Shown: positions 29,401-38,593 of the stretch, one piece after another
Layout: every line of letters begins with the position of its first letter
Numbering within the stretch: the first letter of the stretch is position 1
Assembly (NCBI RefSeq): GCF_022810305.1
Contig: NZ_JALGQH010000019.1
Coordinates: forward strand, 48,509-112,508
Length of the DNA stretch: 64,000 nucleotides
Origin: Rhodococcus sp. ARC_M6
Lineage (GTDB): Bacteria; Actinomycetota; Actinomycetes; Mycobacteriales; Mycobacteriaceae
Direction of reading: 5' to 3'
The notes under the pieces: generated by a model
Told to the model about the DNA's origin: nothing
Database searches by the model: none
What the model saw: the letters and a program-made list of their open reading frames with translations, nothing else
Program-made: the position numbers and the translations under genes

Positions 29401-30342
29401 CTTCTCGCGTCGTAGCGCGGGGATCAGGCTCGCGGCCTGCGCGATGACACCGGCGGTGATGCCGAGGCCCAGGGTCAGCAGTTTGGGGTCGCTCATCGAG
29501 ACCGGGTTCAGCGAGATCTCGCCGGGCGTCAGATAGAAGACCACGAACACAACGAGGACGATCACATTGTTGATCACCGGTGCCCAGGCGCCGGGTTTGA
29601 AGATCTGACGGGTGTTCAGGAACGCTGTGAACAGCGCGGACAGTCCGTAGAACAGAATCGCCGGCAACAAGAGGTACGACAGAGCTGTCGTCAGATCGGT
29701 ATTGACCTTGCCGTCCGGAGACAGGAAGACGTATCTCGTGAGTATCGGTGCTGCGAGGGTGGCGAGGAGCGCGGCAACGCCGAGCAGCACCAGCGCCGCG
29801 GTGAAGAGTCGACGAACGAATTCTTCGCCGTTGTCAGGGTCTTCACGTTCGGCGCGGACCAACACCGGTACGACGATCGCGGTCAGGACGGCACCGAGAA
29901 CCAGTTCCGCGATCATGTTCGGAATCTGGCTGGCGATGGTGAAGGAGCTGGCGATCGCCGGCCCCAGGACCATCAGAACCATGAGCTGTTTCGCGAAGCC
30001 GGTGATACGGCTCGTCAGTGTTGCGATGGCAATCGAACCGGTTGCGGCGAGGAGTCGGGAGTTGGATTCCTTGCGCTCGCCGGCCATGGCATGCGAATCG
30101 GGATCGAACTCGCCGGATTCCGAGACGGGCCGGTTCGCCAATTCCATTTCGGCTTCGCGATAGCGCGGATAGTCGCGAATCACCGGAATGGTCATGGTGG
30201 GCGCGTCGTCGAAACGCGCGTCCGGGTTGACCGGCTGAATCGGGTAGCCGCGTTCCCACGGTGGCATGCGTGGATGCGATCCGGTCGCGGCGCTCTTGCG
30301 CGTGATCCCGGACCGAGGGCCTTGCGGCGGATTCCCGGTCAT
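26443..30342 (-). CDS. murJ: MurJ-type lipid II flippase fused to a pseudokinase and an extracellular domain
   Basis: Translocates lipid II across the membrane. The protein has 1299 residues. After a ~90-residue cytoplasmic head, the MviN/MurJ core (about 95-610) holds about 14 transmembrane helices, beginning LLAATGSIAIATLTSRITGF. A Pro/Ala-rich linker (about 730-803) leads to a protein-kinase-like domain (about 805-1060, GGRYRLLAPHGGTRG) where the ATP-binding Lys is replaced (REVALTFVD) and no HRD motif is seen. A last helix (about 1092-1118) precedes a discoidin-like domain (VIDGNPATEWSTDSYF). In mycobacteria this pseudokinase, phosphorylated by PknB, recruits FhaA. Its ATG overlaps the upstream stop. 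Confidence 0.95.
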   Translation of the reverse strand: MTGNPPQGPRSGITRKSAATGSHPRMPPWERGYPIQPVNPDARFDDAPTMTIPVIRDYPRYREAEMELANRPVSESGEFDPDSHAMAGERKESNSRLLAATGSIAIATLTSRITGFAKQLMVLMVLGPAIASSFTIASQIPNMIAELVLGAVLTAIVVPVLVRAEREDPDNGEEFVRRLFTAALVLLGVAALLATLAAPILTRYVFLSPDGKVNTDLTTALSYLLLPAILFYGLSALFTAFLNTRQIFKPGAWAPVINNVIVLVVFVVFYLTPGEISLNPVSMSDPKLLTLGLGITAGVIAQAASLIPALRREKISLKPLWGLDDRLRQFGGMAVAIILYVLISQMGMIFATRISSHVDEAGPAIYSQAWLLLQLPYGVLGVTVLTAIMPRLSRNAAADDTPAVVDDLSVATRLTMITLVPIIMFLTFMGPQVGEALYGYGRFGPEQAERLGTAVSWSAFTLIPYALVLIQLRVFYAREQAWTPTWIVLGITAVKVALSALVPLVASNTDQVVILLGAANGIGYITGAAIGGYLLHRSLGNLQMANVGKTVWSVVLASLAGSLTMLAVDRVLGFDQLTERFGGPGSFVRVAVGGILMLAITFTILYFKKIPEVLSVTVAVSRKIRSLLGRPEPTQKSHAIPDEDNSDKNIDDAATVLIPAIRMGSNAYEQPGALPYPGAGTTPRPGTTAGSGTRGWSTESEGARVSNDKVSDDKNAGTSAVKASKPASAVEPKAAPPETAAPKAVAPQAVAPKTVAPRAAPSKAVPPNAVPASAPPASRPPANAPTASAPTASVPRSMPRGPKLIPGASVAGGRYRLLAPHGGTRGLQFWEALDVKLDREVALTFVDAEQRGDDNPQSGPQAVLSRTLRLGRINSPGLARVLDVVRGSSGGIVVAEWTPGRSLREMAETTPSPIGAARAVRSLASAAEAAHRTGGALSIDHPDRVRISINGDAVLAFPATLAEADSTSDVRGLGAMLYALITARWPLAEPSAGPVGGLLPAGRDAAGRPIEVRVIRPEVPFDISAVATRALQSESGIRTAATVQHILDQASVVNDKTEMIPALRLGHRDPGMSGHALTDPEAIEAEKKKSTRMLAALTALGVFTVIVLILLGVWVASFLSGSSSDTPLSEQNFGLTTEVSAPETNSSPAPAVATMPVNASRVTVFSPQGTPDQPATAKNVIDGNPATEWSTDSYFQPFPSLKNGVGLMLTLADPAALKNVSITSDSPGTVVEIRSAPSADTTLDQTKEIGSGVLKSGVTEIPVTSDSAGQFVLVWITKLSTQSGQNQTSISDITFTAAR

Positions 30343-32723
30343 CGCTGTTCGTACCCTTCATCTGCTGGGTCCGGCTGACCCCTGAATCGATGCCACAGCC
30401 GCCTACCCGCCAAGAACAACAGCAAACCTCCCGCGGTAGCGGTCAGAGCGGCCAGCGGACGACCGTACGCATTCGACCGTACGGTCACGCTGGTCGGCAC
30501 TCCCAATTGGAGGCCGTCGGTTGTTGTGAGGGAGAAGTTGACGACCAACTTGCGGGAATCGTTCATTTCCGCAGGCACAGTCAATTGTCGGCTACCGCGT
30601 GGCGGCAACTGTTTGGGACCGATATCACTGATTTTCATCTCCGGAGGAGCATCGACCCGGAGGTTGACGTTGATCGCGATGGGCAGTTCGTTGCGGGCCA
30701 CGAGCAGCAAGGGAGCTTGACCGGACGCCAGTGTGTAGACGCCTCCCGGAGATACGACGGTGACTGCTCGGTAGAGGTTGTCGACGGTGCCCGTCACATT
30801 GGCTGCGCGGATGCTCGCACTTCGTTCGGCGTTTCGGACGGCGGTGGCACTGGCGTCGCGTCGATTGGCCGAACTCATCGCGCGCAGCAGATCCTCACGG
30901 AGCGGCGCCGTGAACCGCTTCGGCGTCAGCGGAAGTCCGGGATCGTCCACAAGGGTCGATTCGAGAGCGTCGATCCGGGGCAGTTGCGTCCGCGCAGTGT
31001 CGATGACCGATGTCTGCGGACCGTCCTCGGTTGCCCGTTCCGGGTACTCGAGCGTCGCGGTGTCGGTGGCGCCGGGTTGCCGTCCGAGCAGCGCCGGAAG
31101 GGACTGTGGTGTGGCCAGGCCTGATCGGATGAGTGTCGACAGCATCGACAGCACCGCGGTGGCGTCGTCGGCGTCGGCGCTCCACAGTTGCGGTGGGGCC
31201 AGGATCTGATTGCGCGGCAGGGCTGTGGGGGTCAACGCGGACCAGGCCAGTGCGCCCAGCGCATCCTGACGTCGGGCAACACGGGATTCGGATACGAGCT
31301 GCGGCGCCGTGTCCTTGTCGATGTACGACGGGGTCGACGGGTTGGATCCGGTTGCGGCGAGGGCTGCGGCCGCTCCGGTGTCGAAAGCGAGTGCGCTGAC
31401 AGTGTCGGTGATGCGTGAGGACAGTTGCGCGCGGCTCGAATCCCCGGCCCGTGTGTCCACAGACGAGGCTGCCACCAGGGCGGTGGTGGGGTGGGCATCG
31501 AGAGTGTCGACAGTGACCGAATCGAGGACTCCGGAATCCGGCCACACGAAGTTCCGCACCGAGGTCACACCGAGGATGTTGTCGAGGATGTCGGCGGGGC
31601 GCTCGATGGCCGTCGCCGTCAATTCAGGATGTGCGACGGTACCGACCGCAGCGAGATCGGCCTGCGCAAAAGGAACGGACGTCGTGCACATCGACGCAGC
31701 TAAAGTCTTGACTCTTTGCAGCCAGTTGCCGGCCGCATCGCGTCCGCGGCCTTCATGGGTAGCGCCGGCGGGGATTCCGGCATTGTCGACGACGAGGTAT
31801 CCGCGCGTCATGTTCTCGACGGTGATCAACAGGTCGGGATCGATCGCGAGGCAGAGTGAATCCGAGACCCGGCCGTCGGCATCATTTTCGGTTTTGGTCG
31901 CAGATTCGACGGCGTCGACAAGCGCGTCGAGGCGTCCGCCGTCGGAAAGTTCGGTGGCAAGTTCGTCGTCGATCAGGCGGATGGGGTCGTTGATCGATCC
32001 GGGGATTCCGCCGACGAGTTTCGGGGCGTCGGCGAGAGGCCATATCATCGTCACGCCGACCGGGGCCGAGGTGTCGGGAGGGACAACTGCGGTGGAAGCG
32101 CTGGTCGATGTGGATGTCGTCTTTGCGTCCGACGCAGCGGGTACTCCGAGAACCGGGAGGAGGAATCGCGCGTCGTCGAGCCTGGCTGCGCCGCCGTATT
32201 CGGGGGTGCCGTTGACGTTGACGAGCATCGGGTAGACGCCGGGTTCGGTGATGTCGAGGGAAAGTTCAGTGGCGGAGCGCAGCGGGAGTGAAAGCGTGAA
32301 GGGCCGGGATTCACCCTTGTCGAGGCTGGTGGCGACGGTATCGAATTCGCCGACGGTATCGAAGATGGCTTGATCGAATTCGAGTGCGCCGCGCACGTCG
32401 ACTGCATTGTCGATGGCCGGCGCTCGTTGCAACCGGACGCCGACATCTTCGACGGGCCGGTCGCCGACATTCTTGACGGTGCCTCGCACGACCACGGTGG
32501 GATCACTGGTCGTGGTGATAGTGCTGGGCGAGGTGGATTGGATGGAGAGTTCCAGGAATTTACCGTCGTTGCTGGTACGAGGAGCGCGGGTCTGAGAGTC
32601 GGTATCTGCTGGGAGCGCACCGGCCGGGGCGGGGGTTGCGGGGCCCACACCAGCACTGCCTGTCAATCCAACAGCGGCCATCACCAGAGCGGCAACACCC
32701 GCTCTCCGTAGAGCCATTCTCAT
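30339..32723 (-). CDS. Secreted, C-terminally anchored DUF6049 protein
   Basis: A 794-residue envelope protein of unknown function, orthologous by position to Rv3909. An N-terminal signal sequence ([20 protein letters not shown]) is followed by a beta-rich exported region with Ig-like stretches ([20 protein letters not shown]). A transmembrane helix near the C-terminus ([20 protein letters not shown]) and a short cytoplasmic tail end it. It overlaps mutT4 and murJ by 4 bases each (ATGA), so the three form a tight operon, and a role in peptidoglycan export is plausible but unproven. Confidence 0.85.
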   Translation of the reverse strand: MRMALRRAGVAALVMAAVGLTGSAGVGPATPAPAGALPADTDSQTRAPRTSNDGKFLELSIQSTSPSTITTTSDPTVVVRGTVKNVGDRPVEDVGVRLQRAPAIDNAVDVRGALEFDQAIFDTVGEFDTVATSLDKGESRPFTLSLPLRSATELSLDITEPGVYPMLVNVNGTPEYGGAARLDDARFLLPVLGVPAASDAKTTSTSTSASTAVVPPDTSAPVGVTMIWPLADAPKLVGGIPGSINDPIRLIDDELATELSDGGRLDALVDAVESATKTENDADGRVSDSLCLAIDPDLLITVENMTRGYLVVDNAGIPAGATHEGRGRDAAGNWLQRVKTLAASMCTTSVPFAQADLAAVGTVAHPELTATAIERPADILDNILGVTSVRNFVWPDSGVLDSVTVDTLDAHPTTALVAASSVDTRAGDSSRAQLSSRITDTVSALAFDTGAAAALAATGSNPSTPSYIDKDTAPQLVSESRVARRQDALGALAWSALTPTALPRNQILAPPQLWSADADDATAVLSMLSTLIRSGLATPQSLPALLGRQPGATDTATLEYPERATEDGPQTSVIDTARTQLPRIDALESTLVDDPGLPLTPKRFTAPLREDLLRAMSSANRRDASATAVRNAERSASIRAANVTGTVDNLYRAVTVVSPGGVYTLASGQAPLLLVARNELPIAINVNLRVDAPPEMKISDIGPKQLPPRGSRQLTVPAEMNDSRKLVVNFSLTTTDGLQLGVPTSVTVRSNAYGRPLAALTATAGGLLLFLAGRRLWHRFRGQPDPADEGYEQR

Positions 32724-33328
32724 CCGGCGTCCGGTTCCTTCGGGAGCGTTGGTATCGCGGTGGTGCGGGGAGTGTCTTTGGTCCGCGGCATTTCTGCGAT
32801 CATCTGCGAGGCGAGTTCGGCCAGTTTCCGTTCATCCGCATAGGCGAGACGGGAATGCAGTTCGGACAGCGGAACCCACGCGACCTCGGTGACCTCGATA
32901 TCCTCGTCGGAAAGTTCTCCGCCGAGAAAACGTAGGAGGTAGTGGTGCACGGTTTTGTGGACCCGTCGGCCTTCGGTGACAAACCAGTAGTCGATGCTGC
33001 CCAACGGCGCCAGGACGGTTCCCTGAATGCCCGTTTCTTCCTCGACTTCGCGCATCGCCGTCTGCTCGGCCGTCTCACCCTGCTCGATGTGACCCTTGGG
33101 GAGTGACCACAGAAGACGTCCGCGGCGGTCGGTCCGGCCGATCAGTGCAGCGCACAGGCGTTCGGGCGGGCCACCCCAGCCGTCGACGACCAATCCGCCG
33201 GCCGAAGTTTCGCGGACCGTACGCATCGCAGATCTTTCGGGGTTGCCGACGGCAGGGCGACGTCGCGAGTTGCGACGGCTCCTGTTCGTTCGTTCGGCAC
33301 CGGACACCTCATCGATACTAGTTGGCAT
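32720..33328 (-). CDS. mutT4: Nudix hydrolase MutT4-like
   Basis: Nucleoside-diphosphate-linked pyrophosphatase of 202 residues from ATG 33328. The Nudix box is [20 protein letters not shown] followed by TGI. The flanking LLWSLPKGH and [20 protein letters not shown] match mycobacterial MutT4 (Rv3908) closely. The N-terminal ~35 residues are basic and variable. An ATG 12 codons upstream is possible. It is the first gene of the mutT4-DUF6049-murJ operon and diverges from pcnA. Confidence 0.88.
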   Translation of the reverse strand: MPTSIDEVSGAERTNRSRRNSRRRPAVGNPERSAMRTVRETSAGGLVVDGWGGPPERLCAALIGRTDRRGRLLWSLPKGHIEQGETAEQTAMREVEEETGIQGTVLAPLGSIDYWFVTEGRRVHKTVHHYLLRFLGGELSDEDIEVTEVAWVPLSELHSRLAYADERKLAELASQMIAEMPRTKDTPRTTAIPTLPKEPDAG

Positions 33329-33412
33329 CGATGCGTTGACCGGTAACCCGCGCAAAGCGGCCACTCGCGGTCATATGCGCGTTCTGCTATTTGCGCACCT
33401 TAAGTAAGCTCC

Positions 33413-34915
33413 ATGGACGTGACTGCCCCTACCTCCGATGCCGATCGCCGACTGCGACTGCTTGCCGACGCTTCCGATACATTGCGCACGCTCTCCGATG
33501 TGTTGAATCCGCTGGGCGAGCGCTTCGCCGCCGCCGGTCACGAGCTGTATCTGGTGGGCGGCAGCGTTCGCGACACGATTCTGGGCCGCTTCAGCGGTGA
33601 TCTCGATTTCACGACGGATGCGCGCCCGGAGAAGGTGCAGGCTCTGCTCAAGGGGTGGGTCGACAAGCAGTGGGACACCGGAATCGACTTCGGGACGATC
33701 AGCGCCATCAAGGATGGCCAGGAGATCGAAATCACGACCTTCCGGGCGGATGCCTACGATCGCGTCTCGCGTAATCCGATCGTCCAATACGGCAGCACGC
33801 TCGCCGACGATCTCGTGCGCCGCGATTTCACGGTCAACGCGATGGCAATGCAGATCGGCGCGGACGGTTCCTTCACGTTCGTCGATCCGCTGAACGGCAT
33901 GGACGCGCTGCTGGCCGGCGAGCTCGACACGCCGTCGGCTCCCGAGAACTCGTTCAACGACGATCCGCTGCGGATGCTGCGCGCGGCGCGGTTCGTCTCG
34001 CAGCTTGGTTTCACGTTAAACAATCGTGTTCTCGAAGCCATCAAGGAAATGGCGTCGCAGATCGAGCGGATCACCGTCGAGCGGGTGCAGGCCGAGCTGA
34101 ACAAGCTGATGCTGGGTATGTACCCGGTGGACGGAATCAACGTGATGGTCGATTCCGGATTGGCTGCGTTTGTGTTGCCCGAGGTTCCGCAGATGAAGCT
34201 CGAGATCGACGAGCACCACCAGCACAAGGACGTCTACCAGCACTCGCTGACGGTGTTGCAGCAGGCGATCGATCTCGAAGAGGGTGATCCGGACCTCGTA
34301 TTGCGTTGGGCTGCACTACTTCACGACATCGGCAAGCCCGACACCAAGCGTAACGAGCCCGCCGGCGGCGTCAGCTTCCATCACCACGAGGTTGTCGGCG
34401 CCAAGCTGGTCCGCAAGCGTTTGCGTGCGCTAAAGTTCTCCAAGCAGATGGTCGACGACATCTCGCATCTTGTGTTCCTGCACTTGCGTTTTCACGGTTA
34501 CGGCAAGGGGCAGTGGACGGATTCGGCTGTGCGGCGTTACGTCACCGATGCCGGTGAACAGATTCAGCAGTTGCACAAACTTGTGCGCGCCGACTGCACT
34601 ACCCGCAACAAGCGTCGGGCTGCCCAGTTGCAGGCCACCTACGACGACATCGAAGAGCGCATCGCCCGTATCGCCGAGCAGGAAGACCTGGCGCGCGTGC
34701 GCCCGGACCTGGACGGCAACGCCATCATGGAACTGCTGAACATCCCGGCCGGCCCGCAGGTGGGCAAGGCGTGGAGCTTCCTCAAGGAACTGCGTCTGGA
34801 CCGAGGTCCGCTCGAGCGCGACGTGGCTGAGGCCGAGTTGTTGAAGTGGTGGGAAGAGCAGGCGGAGCCTGTTGAATCAGCCCCCGCGGACGCGCCGGTT
34901 GATCAGGACGGCTGA
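33413..34915 (+). CDS. pcnA: CCA tRNA nucleotidyltransferase with HD domain
   Basis: Adds or repairs the CCA end of tRNAs; annotated pcnA/cca in mycobacteria (Rv3907c). It has 500 residues. The nucleotidyltransferase head shows LVGGSVRDTILGRFSGDLDF with the two metal aspartates (about 62 and 64), then RRDFTVNAMA and NDDPLRMLRAARFVSQLGF. The HD phosphohydrolase domain has WAALLHDIGKPDT (about 300). The C-terminus ends in an acidic tail. Its last 39 bases overlap the converging MFS gene. Confidence 0.95.
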   Translation: MDVTAPTSDADRRLRLLADASDTLRTLSDVLNPLGERFAAAGHELYLVGGSVRDTILGRFSGDLDFTTDARPEKVQALLKGWVDKQWDTGIDFGTISAIKDGQEIEITTFRADAYDRVSRNPIVQYGSTLADDLVRRDFTVNAMAMQIGADGSFTFVDPLNGMDALLAGELDTPSAPENSFNDDPLRMLRAARFVSQLGFTLNNRVLEAIKEMASQIERITVERVQAELNKLMLGMYPVDGINVMVDSGLAAFVLPEVPQMKLEIDEHHQHKDVYQHSLTVLQQAIDLEEGDPDLVLRWAALLHDIGKPDTKRNEPAGGVSFHHHEVVGAKLVRKRLRALKFSKQMVDDISHLVFLHLRFHGYGKGQWTDSAVRRYVTDAGEQIQQLHKLVRADCTTRNKRRAAQLQATYDDIEERIARIAEQEDLARVRPDLDGNAIMELLNIPAGPQVGKAWSFLKELRLDRGPLERDVAEAELLKWWEEQAEPVESAPADAPVDQDG

Positions 34916-36187
34916 CAGCCCTGCGGCGTAGATTCCGGCACCGGCCAGAGCTAATCCGACGCTCTTGCCGTCGGGCGCTATCACCGTCGACCCGGCGGCG
35001 ATAGCGCCGATGAACGCGATGTTGAAGACGGTGTCCTGCAAGGCGAATACCTGACCACGACGGTCGTCGTCGATGTCGATTTGCATGGCGGCGTCACCGC
35101 TGAGTTTGACGGACTGGCCGGCGATGCCGAGTAGGAATGCCGCGATCAGCAGCGACCCCTGTGTCAGGGTTGTCACGAATACCAGTTGGGTCGAGGCAGC
35201 GACCGCCAGCGCGTAGGTGACGGTGCGTGAGCGTCCGATGCGCGGTATCAGGAACGGCGTGATCAGTGCGGCAATCAACATTCCGATGGCGGTAGCGGCG
35301 ACGGCAACGCCGAATCCTGCCATCCCGCCGGGCAATCCGGAGCCGTTCGCGGTGTCTCGCAATACCAGCACCATGATGAGGGTGTTGAGGCCGAAACAGA
35401 TTCTGTGCGCACCGATCCCGATCATCGTGGTGGTGACGCCGGGAGCTTGCCACACTGCGGTGGCTCCGGTTTTCAAGCCGGCCAGGACGGAGAGGGCGGC
35501 GTTGCTGTTCGAGGTTTCCGAGTCTGTTGTTTCAGATGGTGTGGGGCCGAGTGATCTGGCGCTGAATCTTGCTGCTGCCAAAGCCGCAATGATTGATCCC
35601 ACCGCCGCGCAGGCGACGGCGATTGCCGAGGCCCGATCACCGGCACCGACTACCCCGATTATGGTGACAGCCGTCGCCGCTCCCAGAGCCGACACCACTG
35701 AACCCGCTGTTGTCAGAACGGAATTGGTGGCCACCAGCCAGGATTGCCGGACAACCTTGGGTAAGGCTGCCGAGACACCGGCGCCGACAAATCTGCTGAC
35801 TCCGATGGCTGCCAACGCGCACAACAACAGTGCAGATTCGCCGCCACTGGTTGCAAGGAGTACGGCGGCGGTCAGAATCAGCAGTCCACGCAGAACACTC
35901 GCCCACAGGAGGACGAGGCGTCGATCCCAACGGTCCAGGAGTGCGCCGGCAAACGGGCCGATGATCGAATACGGCAGCAGCAGTACGGCAAAGCCCGCAG
36001 CGATGGCCACCGGATCTGTTTCCCGTTCCGGGTTGAACAAGATCGCACCACCCAACGCGGCCTGGAACAAGCCGTCGCCGAACTGGCTCGAGAAGCGGAC
36101 GAGAGCCAGCCGTCCGAGACCCGGGGATTCACGCAGGGTGTGGAGCGTCCGACGCCAAGCCTCGCGGCGGTTCGAGGCTGGGGTCAT
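34877..36187 (-). CDS. MFS transporter (Rv0037c-like)
   Basis: A 436-residue integral membrane protein with about 12 hydrophobic helices. The A-like loop is AGALLDRWDRRLVLLWASVL between helices 2 and 3, and the second half begins near TTTMIGIGAHRICFGLNTLI. Placed close to yqgE and leuS, it corresponds to Rv0037c in M. tuberculosis. Substrate unknown. The 3' end runs 39 bases into pcnA on the opposite strand. Confidence 0.85.
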   Translation of the reverse strand: MTPASNRREAWRRTLHTLRESPGLGRLALVRFSSQFGDGLFQAALGGAILFNPERETDPVAIAAGFAVLLLPYSIIGPFAGALLDRWDRRLVLLWASVLRGLLILTAAVLLATSGGESALLLCALAAIGVSRFVGAGVSAALPKVVRQSWLVATNSVLTTAGSVVSALGAATAVTIIGVVGAGDRASAIAVACAAVGSIIAALAAARFSARSLGPTPSETTDSETSNSNAALSVLAGLKTGATAVWQAPGVTTTMIGIGAHRICFGLNTLIMVLVLRDTANGSGLPGGMAGFGVAVAATAIGMLIAALITPFLIPRIGRSRTVTYALAVAASTQLVFVTTLTQGSLLIAAFLLGIAGQSVKLSGDAAMQIDIDDDRRGQVFALQDTVFNIAFIGAIAAGSTVIAPDGKSVGLALAGAGIYAAGLSAVLINRRVRGG

Positions 36188-36213
36188 GGAGGGAAACTCT
36201 AGTAGGAACCGAG

Positions 36214-36648
36214 TTATCGGCGGTCGAACCGGTCTCGCAGGGCATCGAGGCCAACCGAGTACACGCCGTCACCGAAGGCGTTTTCCACGACGGGGATGAT
36301 CTCGTCGGCTCCGTCGTAGGTAGCGGTCCATCGAACTTCACAGCCGTCAGGGGTAGGCACTACTTCGATGCGTGCAATGTAATTGTCGACCGGAATTGGT
36401 TTGTCGAGTACCTCGTAGCTGTAGGTTCGACCCTGATCATCATGCTCGATCAACTTTTCACGTGCCACGACGTTGCCGTCGACGATGAATCGACGTACGG
36501 AACCGGGGGTGTTCGGGTCTGTATTTCCCTCCATTTCGGAGGGTGGAATGCGTGGGTGCCAGGAGGCGAGTTTGTCGAATCCTTTTATCGCAGACCAGAT
36601 CTGGTCCGGATCGGTAGGCAGGGTGATTGTTCGTAGAAGCGTGGCCAT
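36214..36648 (-). CDS. SRPBCC (START-like) family protein
   Basis: A 144-residue single-domain protein of the polyketide cyclase/dehydrase-like SRPBCC superfamily, a helix-grip fold that binds hydrophobic ligands. PDQIWSAIKGFDKLASWHP at the start and the alternating strands GRTYSYEVLDKPIPVDNYIA and CEVRWTATYDG fit the fold. It lies 26 bases upstream of the MFS gene on the same strand. Function and ligand are unknown. Confidence 0.8.
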   Translation of the reverse strand: MATLLRTITLPTDPDQIWSAIKGFDKLASWHPRIPPSEMEGNTDPNTPGSVRRFIVDGNVVAREKLIEHDDQGRTYSYEVLDKPIPVDNYIARIEVVPTPDGCEVRWTATYDGADEIIPVVENAFGDGVYSVGLDALRDRFDRR

Positions 36649-36768
36649 CGGTACCCCTCAGTGCGCTTGTGTCAGATTTGTTTGGTGTGACGTGGACACT
36701 AGGGATTTGTGCAGCGTGGGGGAACGAAAGTCCCATCTATCGGAACATTGAATGATCAGTTCGTGCCC

Positions 36769-37710
36769 TCAGGCTGCCGCAGTGCGGGCCTGCTCGGCGT
36801 GCCACCAGTCAACGGTCTCCCCCGCCGCTTGTTCGATTGGTGTCGGCCCCAGACCCAGGAGTGCCTCGCTGGCACTCGAATCCATGACAAACGGCTTTGT
36901 GAACTGGTAGTTCATCTCGGCGAGTTCGCGGGTGTCGGTATGGACCTTGCCGACGGCATCGAGGACCCAGGCCGGCAGGACCCCAACCTTGGCGGGAGGG
37001 GCTCCGGCAGCGTGTGCAAAGGCCTCGGCAATTGTGCGCTGAGTGAGGGCGCGGCCGGTGGGTGCGTGCAGGACGGAGTTCCAGAGCTTCGGATTGTGGG
37101 CCGCGGCAATCATCGCGGCCGCAAGATCGGGAACGTAAGTGAAAGAATGTGGCTGATCGGCAGACGCTACGACGCGAATCTTCTTACCGGCCATGACTTT
37201 CGGAACCATTCGTTCACCCGCGTGGGCTGTGCGTACGAAGGGGCCGAAGAAGTCGGAGGCGACCACACTCACGGTTGGGGTCGACGATGCTGCTCGGGCG
37301 CGTAGCAATGCTGTGCGGACTCCGCGCTTGCCGCCGGTTGCGCTACGTGGATCAGCTTCCGTCATCACGGTGTCCGAGTTGCAGGAGTAGAGGCTTTCCG
37401 GGAACACGACCACAGCGTCGAGTGATGCAGCCACGTCGAGAACGATCTTTTCGGCTGCCGGGAGTTCGCGTTCCCAGTCTGCGGCGTTGTAGGCGGCGTG
37501 GATGCAGTGGTAGATCGCGGTGGCGCCTTCGGTGGCGGTGCGCAGGGCTTCGGGATCTGAGACGTCGACGCGCCGACGCTCGATCAGGGGGTGTTCGGGT
37601 CCGCTTCCAGACCTGGTCAGCAGGCGGACATTGATGCCCTGAACAGCGAGTTGTAGTGCGACGGTCGACCCGACGGGGCCTGCTCCGGTGACGATTTCGA
37701 GGCTGGTCAT
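36769..37710 (-). CDS. NAD(P)-binding epimerase/reductase-like protein
   Basis: A 313-residue extended SDR/NAD-epimerase-type protein from ATG 37710. The nucleotide motif is VTGAGPVGSTVALQLAVQG, followed by LLTRSG and VDVSDPEAL. FTYVPDLAAAMIAA is typical of epimerase-like proteins. The long upstream extension of the frame crosses the divergent regulator promoter and is not coding. It diverges from a TetR gene, with two identical palindromes in the shared promoter, so expression is likely inducible by an unknown compound. Confidence 0.82.
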   Translation of the reverse strand: MTSLEIVTGAGPVGSTVALQLAVQGINVRLLTRSGSGPEHPLIERRRVDVSDPEALRTATEGATAIYHCIHAAYNAADWERELPAAEKIVLDVAASLDAVVVFPESLYSCNSDTVMTEADPRSATGGKRGVRTALLRARAASSTPTVSVVASDFFGPFVRTAHAGERMVPKVMAGKKIRVVASADQPHSFTYVPDLAAAMIAAAHNPKLWNSVLHAPTGRALTQRTIAEAFAHAAGAPPAKVGVLPAWVLDAVGKVHTDTRELAEMNYQFTKPFVMDSSASEALLGLGPTPIEQAAGETVDWWHAEQARTAAA

Positions 37711-37738
37711 GGCGTGCTCCTCAGTAGGGTTTCGAATG

Positions 37739-37755
37739 CGAGAGCACTGCTCTCG
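37739..37755. promoter_or_regulatory. Palindromic operator 1
   Basis: CGAGAGCA-C-TGCTCTCG is a perfect 17-base palindrome 28 bases upstream of the epimerase-like gene. Its core AGAGCACTGCTCT recurs 49 bases away, a good candidate site for the adjacent TetR. Confidence 0.75.
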
Positions 37756-37789
37756 ATTTCTAGGATGCACCCACTTTTTAGTCATGTCA

Positions 37790-37802
37790 AGAGCACTGCT
37801 CT
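37790..37802. promoter_or_regulatory. Palindromic operator 2
   Basis: AGAGCACTGCTCT repeats the core of operator 1 exactly, 61 bases upstream of the TetR start. A half-site TGCTCTCG follows near 37842. Confidence 0.75.
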
Positions 37803-37863
37803 CTTTAGATAACGCTGCTCGCTTTTGTTGATTCTGCTCTCGGAATTGAGGCATGATGTCCTC

Positions 37864-38592
37864 ATGGTTGGAACCCCACGGATGCGAGCGCGCGAGCAGA
37901 CCACTACTCCACGGATGCGAGCGCGCGAGCAGACATTGCAGGACATCACTCGGATCGGGCGCGAACATCTGGCGTCGGTCGGTGCTGCCGCCCTGTCGCT
38001 GCGGGCTGTGGCGCGCGATCTGGGCGTCGTGTCTTCCGCGGTCTACCGGTATGTCGCCAGTCGTGACGAACTGCTGACGTTGCTGGTGGTGGACGGATAC
38101 AACGAGCTTGGTAGCGAAGTAGACGCAGCGGTGAATGCCGTTGCAGCGGAGGATTATCGGGGCCAATTCTTCGCCTTGGGTCGAGCGCTGCGAGCCTGGG
38201 CGGTGCGCGAGCCCGCACGGTACGGATTGCTGTTCGGCAGTCCGGTCCCCGGCTACAACGCGCCCGGCGAAGAGACCACCGGGCCGGGTACCCGTGTCGT
38301 CACTCGTTTGATCGCGATCATCGACGGGGCGTATCGGTCGGGGGCGCTGGCGCAGCAGCAGGACGCCGAACTCGGAGAACCCTTGACGTTGGATCTCGAA
38401 CGCGTCCGCATCGAAATGGACGTCGAACTATCACTGGATGCGGTTGCCCGCGGAACTCTTGTGTGGGTGGCGCTGTTCGGTTCCGTCAACTTCGAGGTGT
38501 TCGGTCAGTACGGATCCGACACGTTTGCCGAGCCTGGCGAGCTTTTCGAGCGGCACCTGACGTTGCTCGCGGAGATCGCCGGGTTGAAGTGA
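37864..38592 (+). CDS. TetR-family regulator with duplicated N-terminus
   Basis: A 242-residue repressor-type protein from ATG 37864. The DNA-binding domain is LQDITRIGREHLASVGAAAL followed by SLRAVARDLGVVSSAVYRYV and ASRDELLTLLV. Before it the segment TPRMRAREQT occurs twice, encoded by a 26-base direct repeat with a 33-base period, each copy with an in-frame ATG. The C-terminal part resembles the TetR_C_33/WHG type. It probably controls the divergent epimerase-like gene and itself. yqgE begins 1 base after its stop. Confidence 0.88.
   Translation: MVGTPRMRAREQTTTPRMRAREQTLQDITRIGREHLASVGAAALSLRAVARDLGVVSSAVYRYVASRDELLTLLVVDGYNELGSEVDAAVNAVAAEDYRGQFFALGRALRAWAVREPARYGLLFGSPVPGYNAPGEETTGPGTRVVTRLIAIIDGAYRSGALAQQQDAELGEPLTLDLERVRIEMDVELSLDAVARGTLVWVALFGSVNFEVFGQYGSDTFAEPGELFERHLTLLAEIAGLK
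37876..37934. repeat. Tandem 26-base repeat in the TetR 5' end
   Basis: CCACGGATGCGAGCGCGCGA plus GCAGAC occurs at 37876-37901 and 37909-37934, a period of 33 bases (11 codons). It duplicates residues ahead of the helix-turn-helix without changing frame. Confidence 0.9.
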
Positions 38593-38593
38593 G

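Noticed and set aside
37711..38166. N-terminal extension of the epimerase-like protein
   Set aside because: It crosses the promoter with two palindromic operators and the divergent TetR gene.
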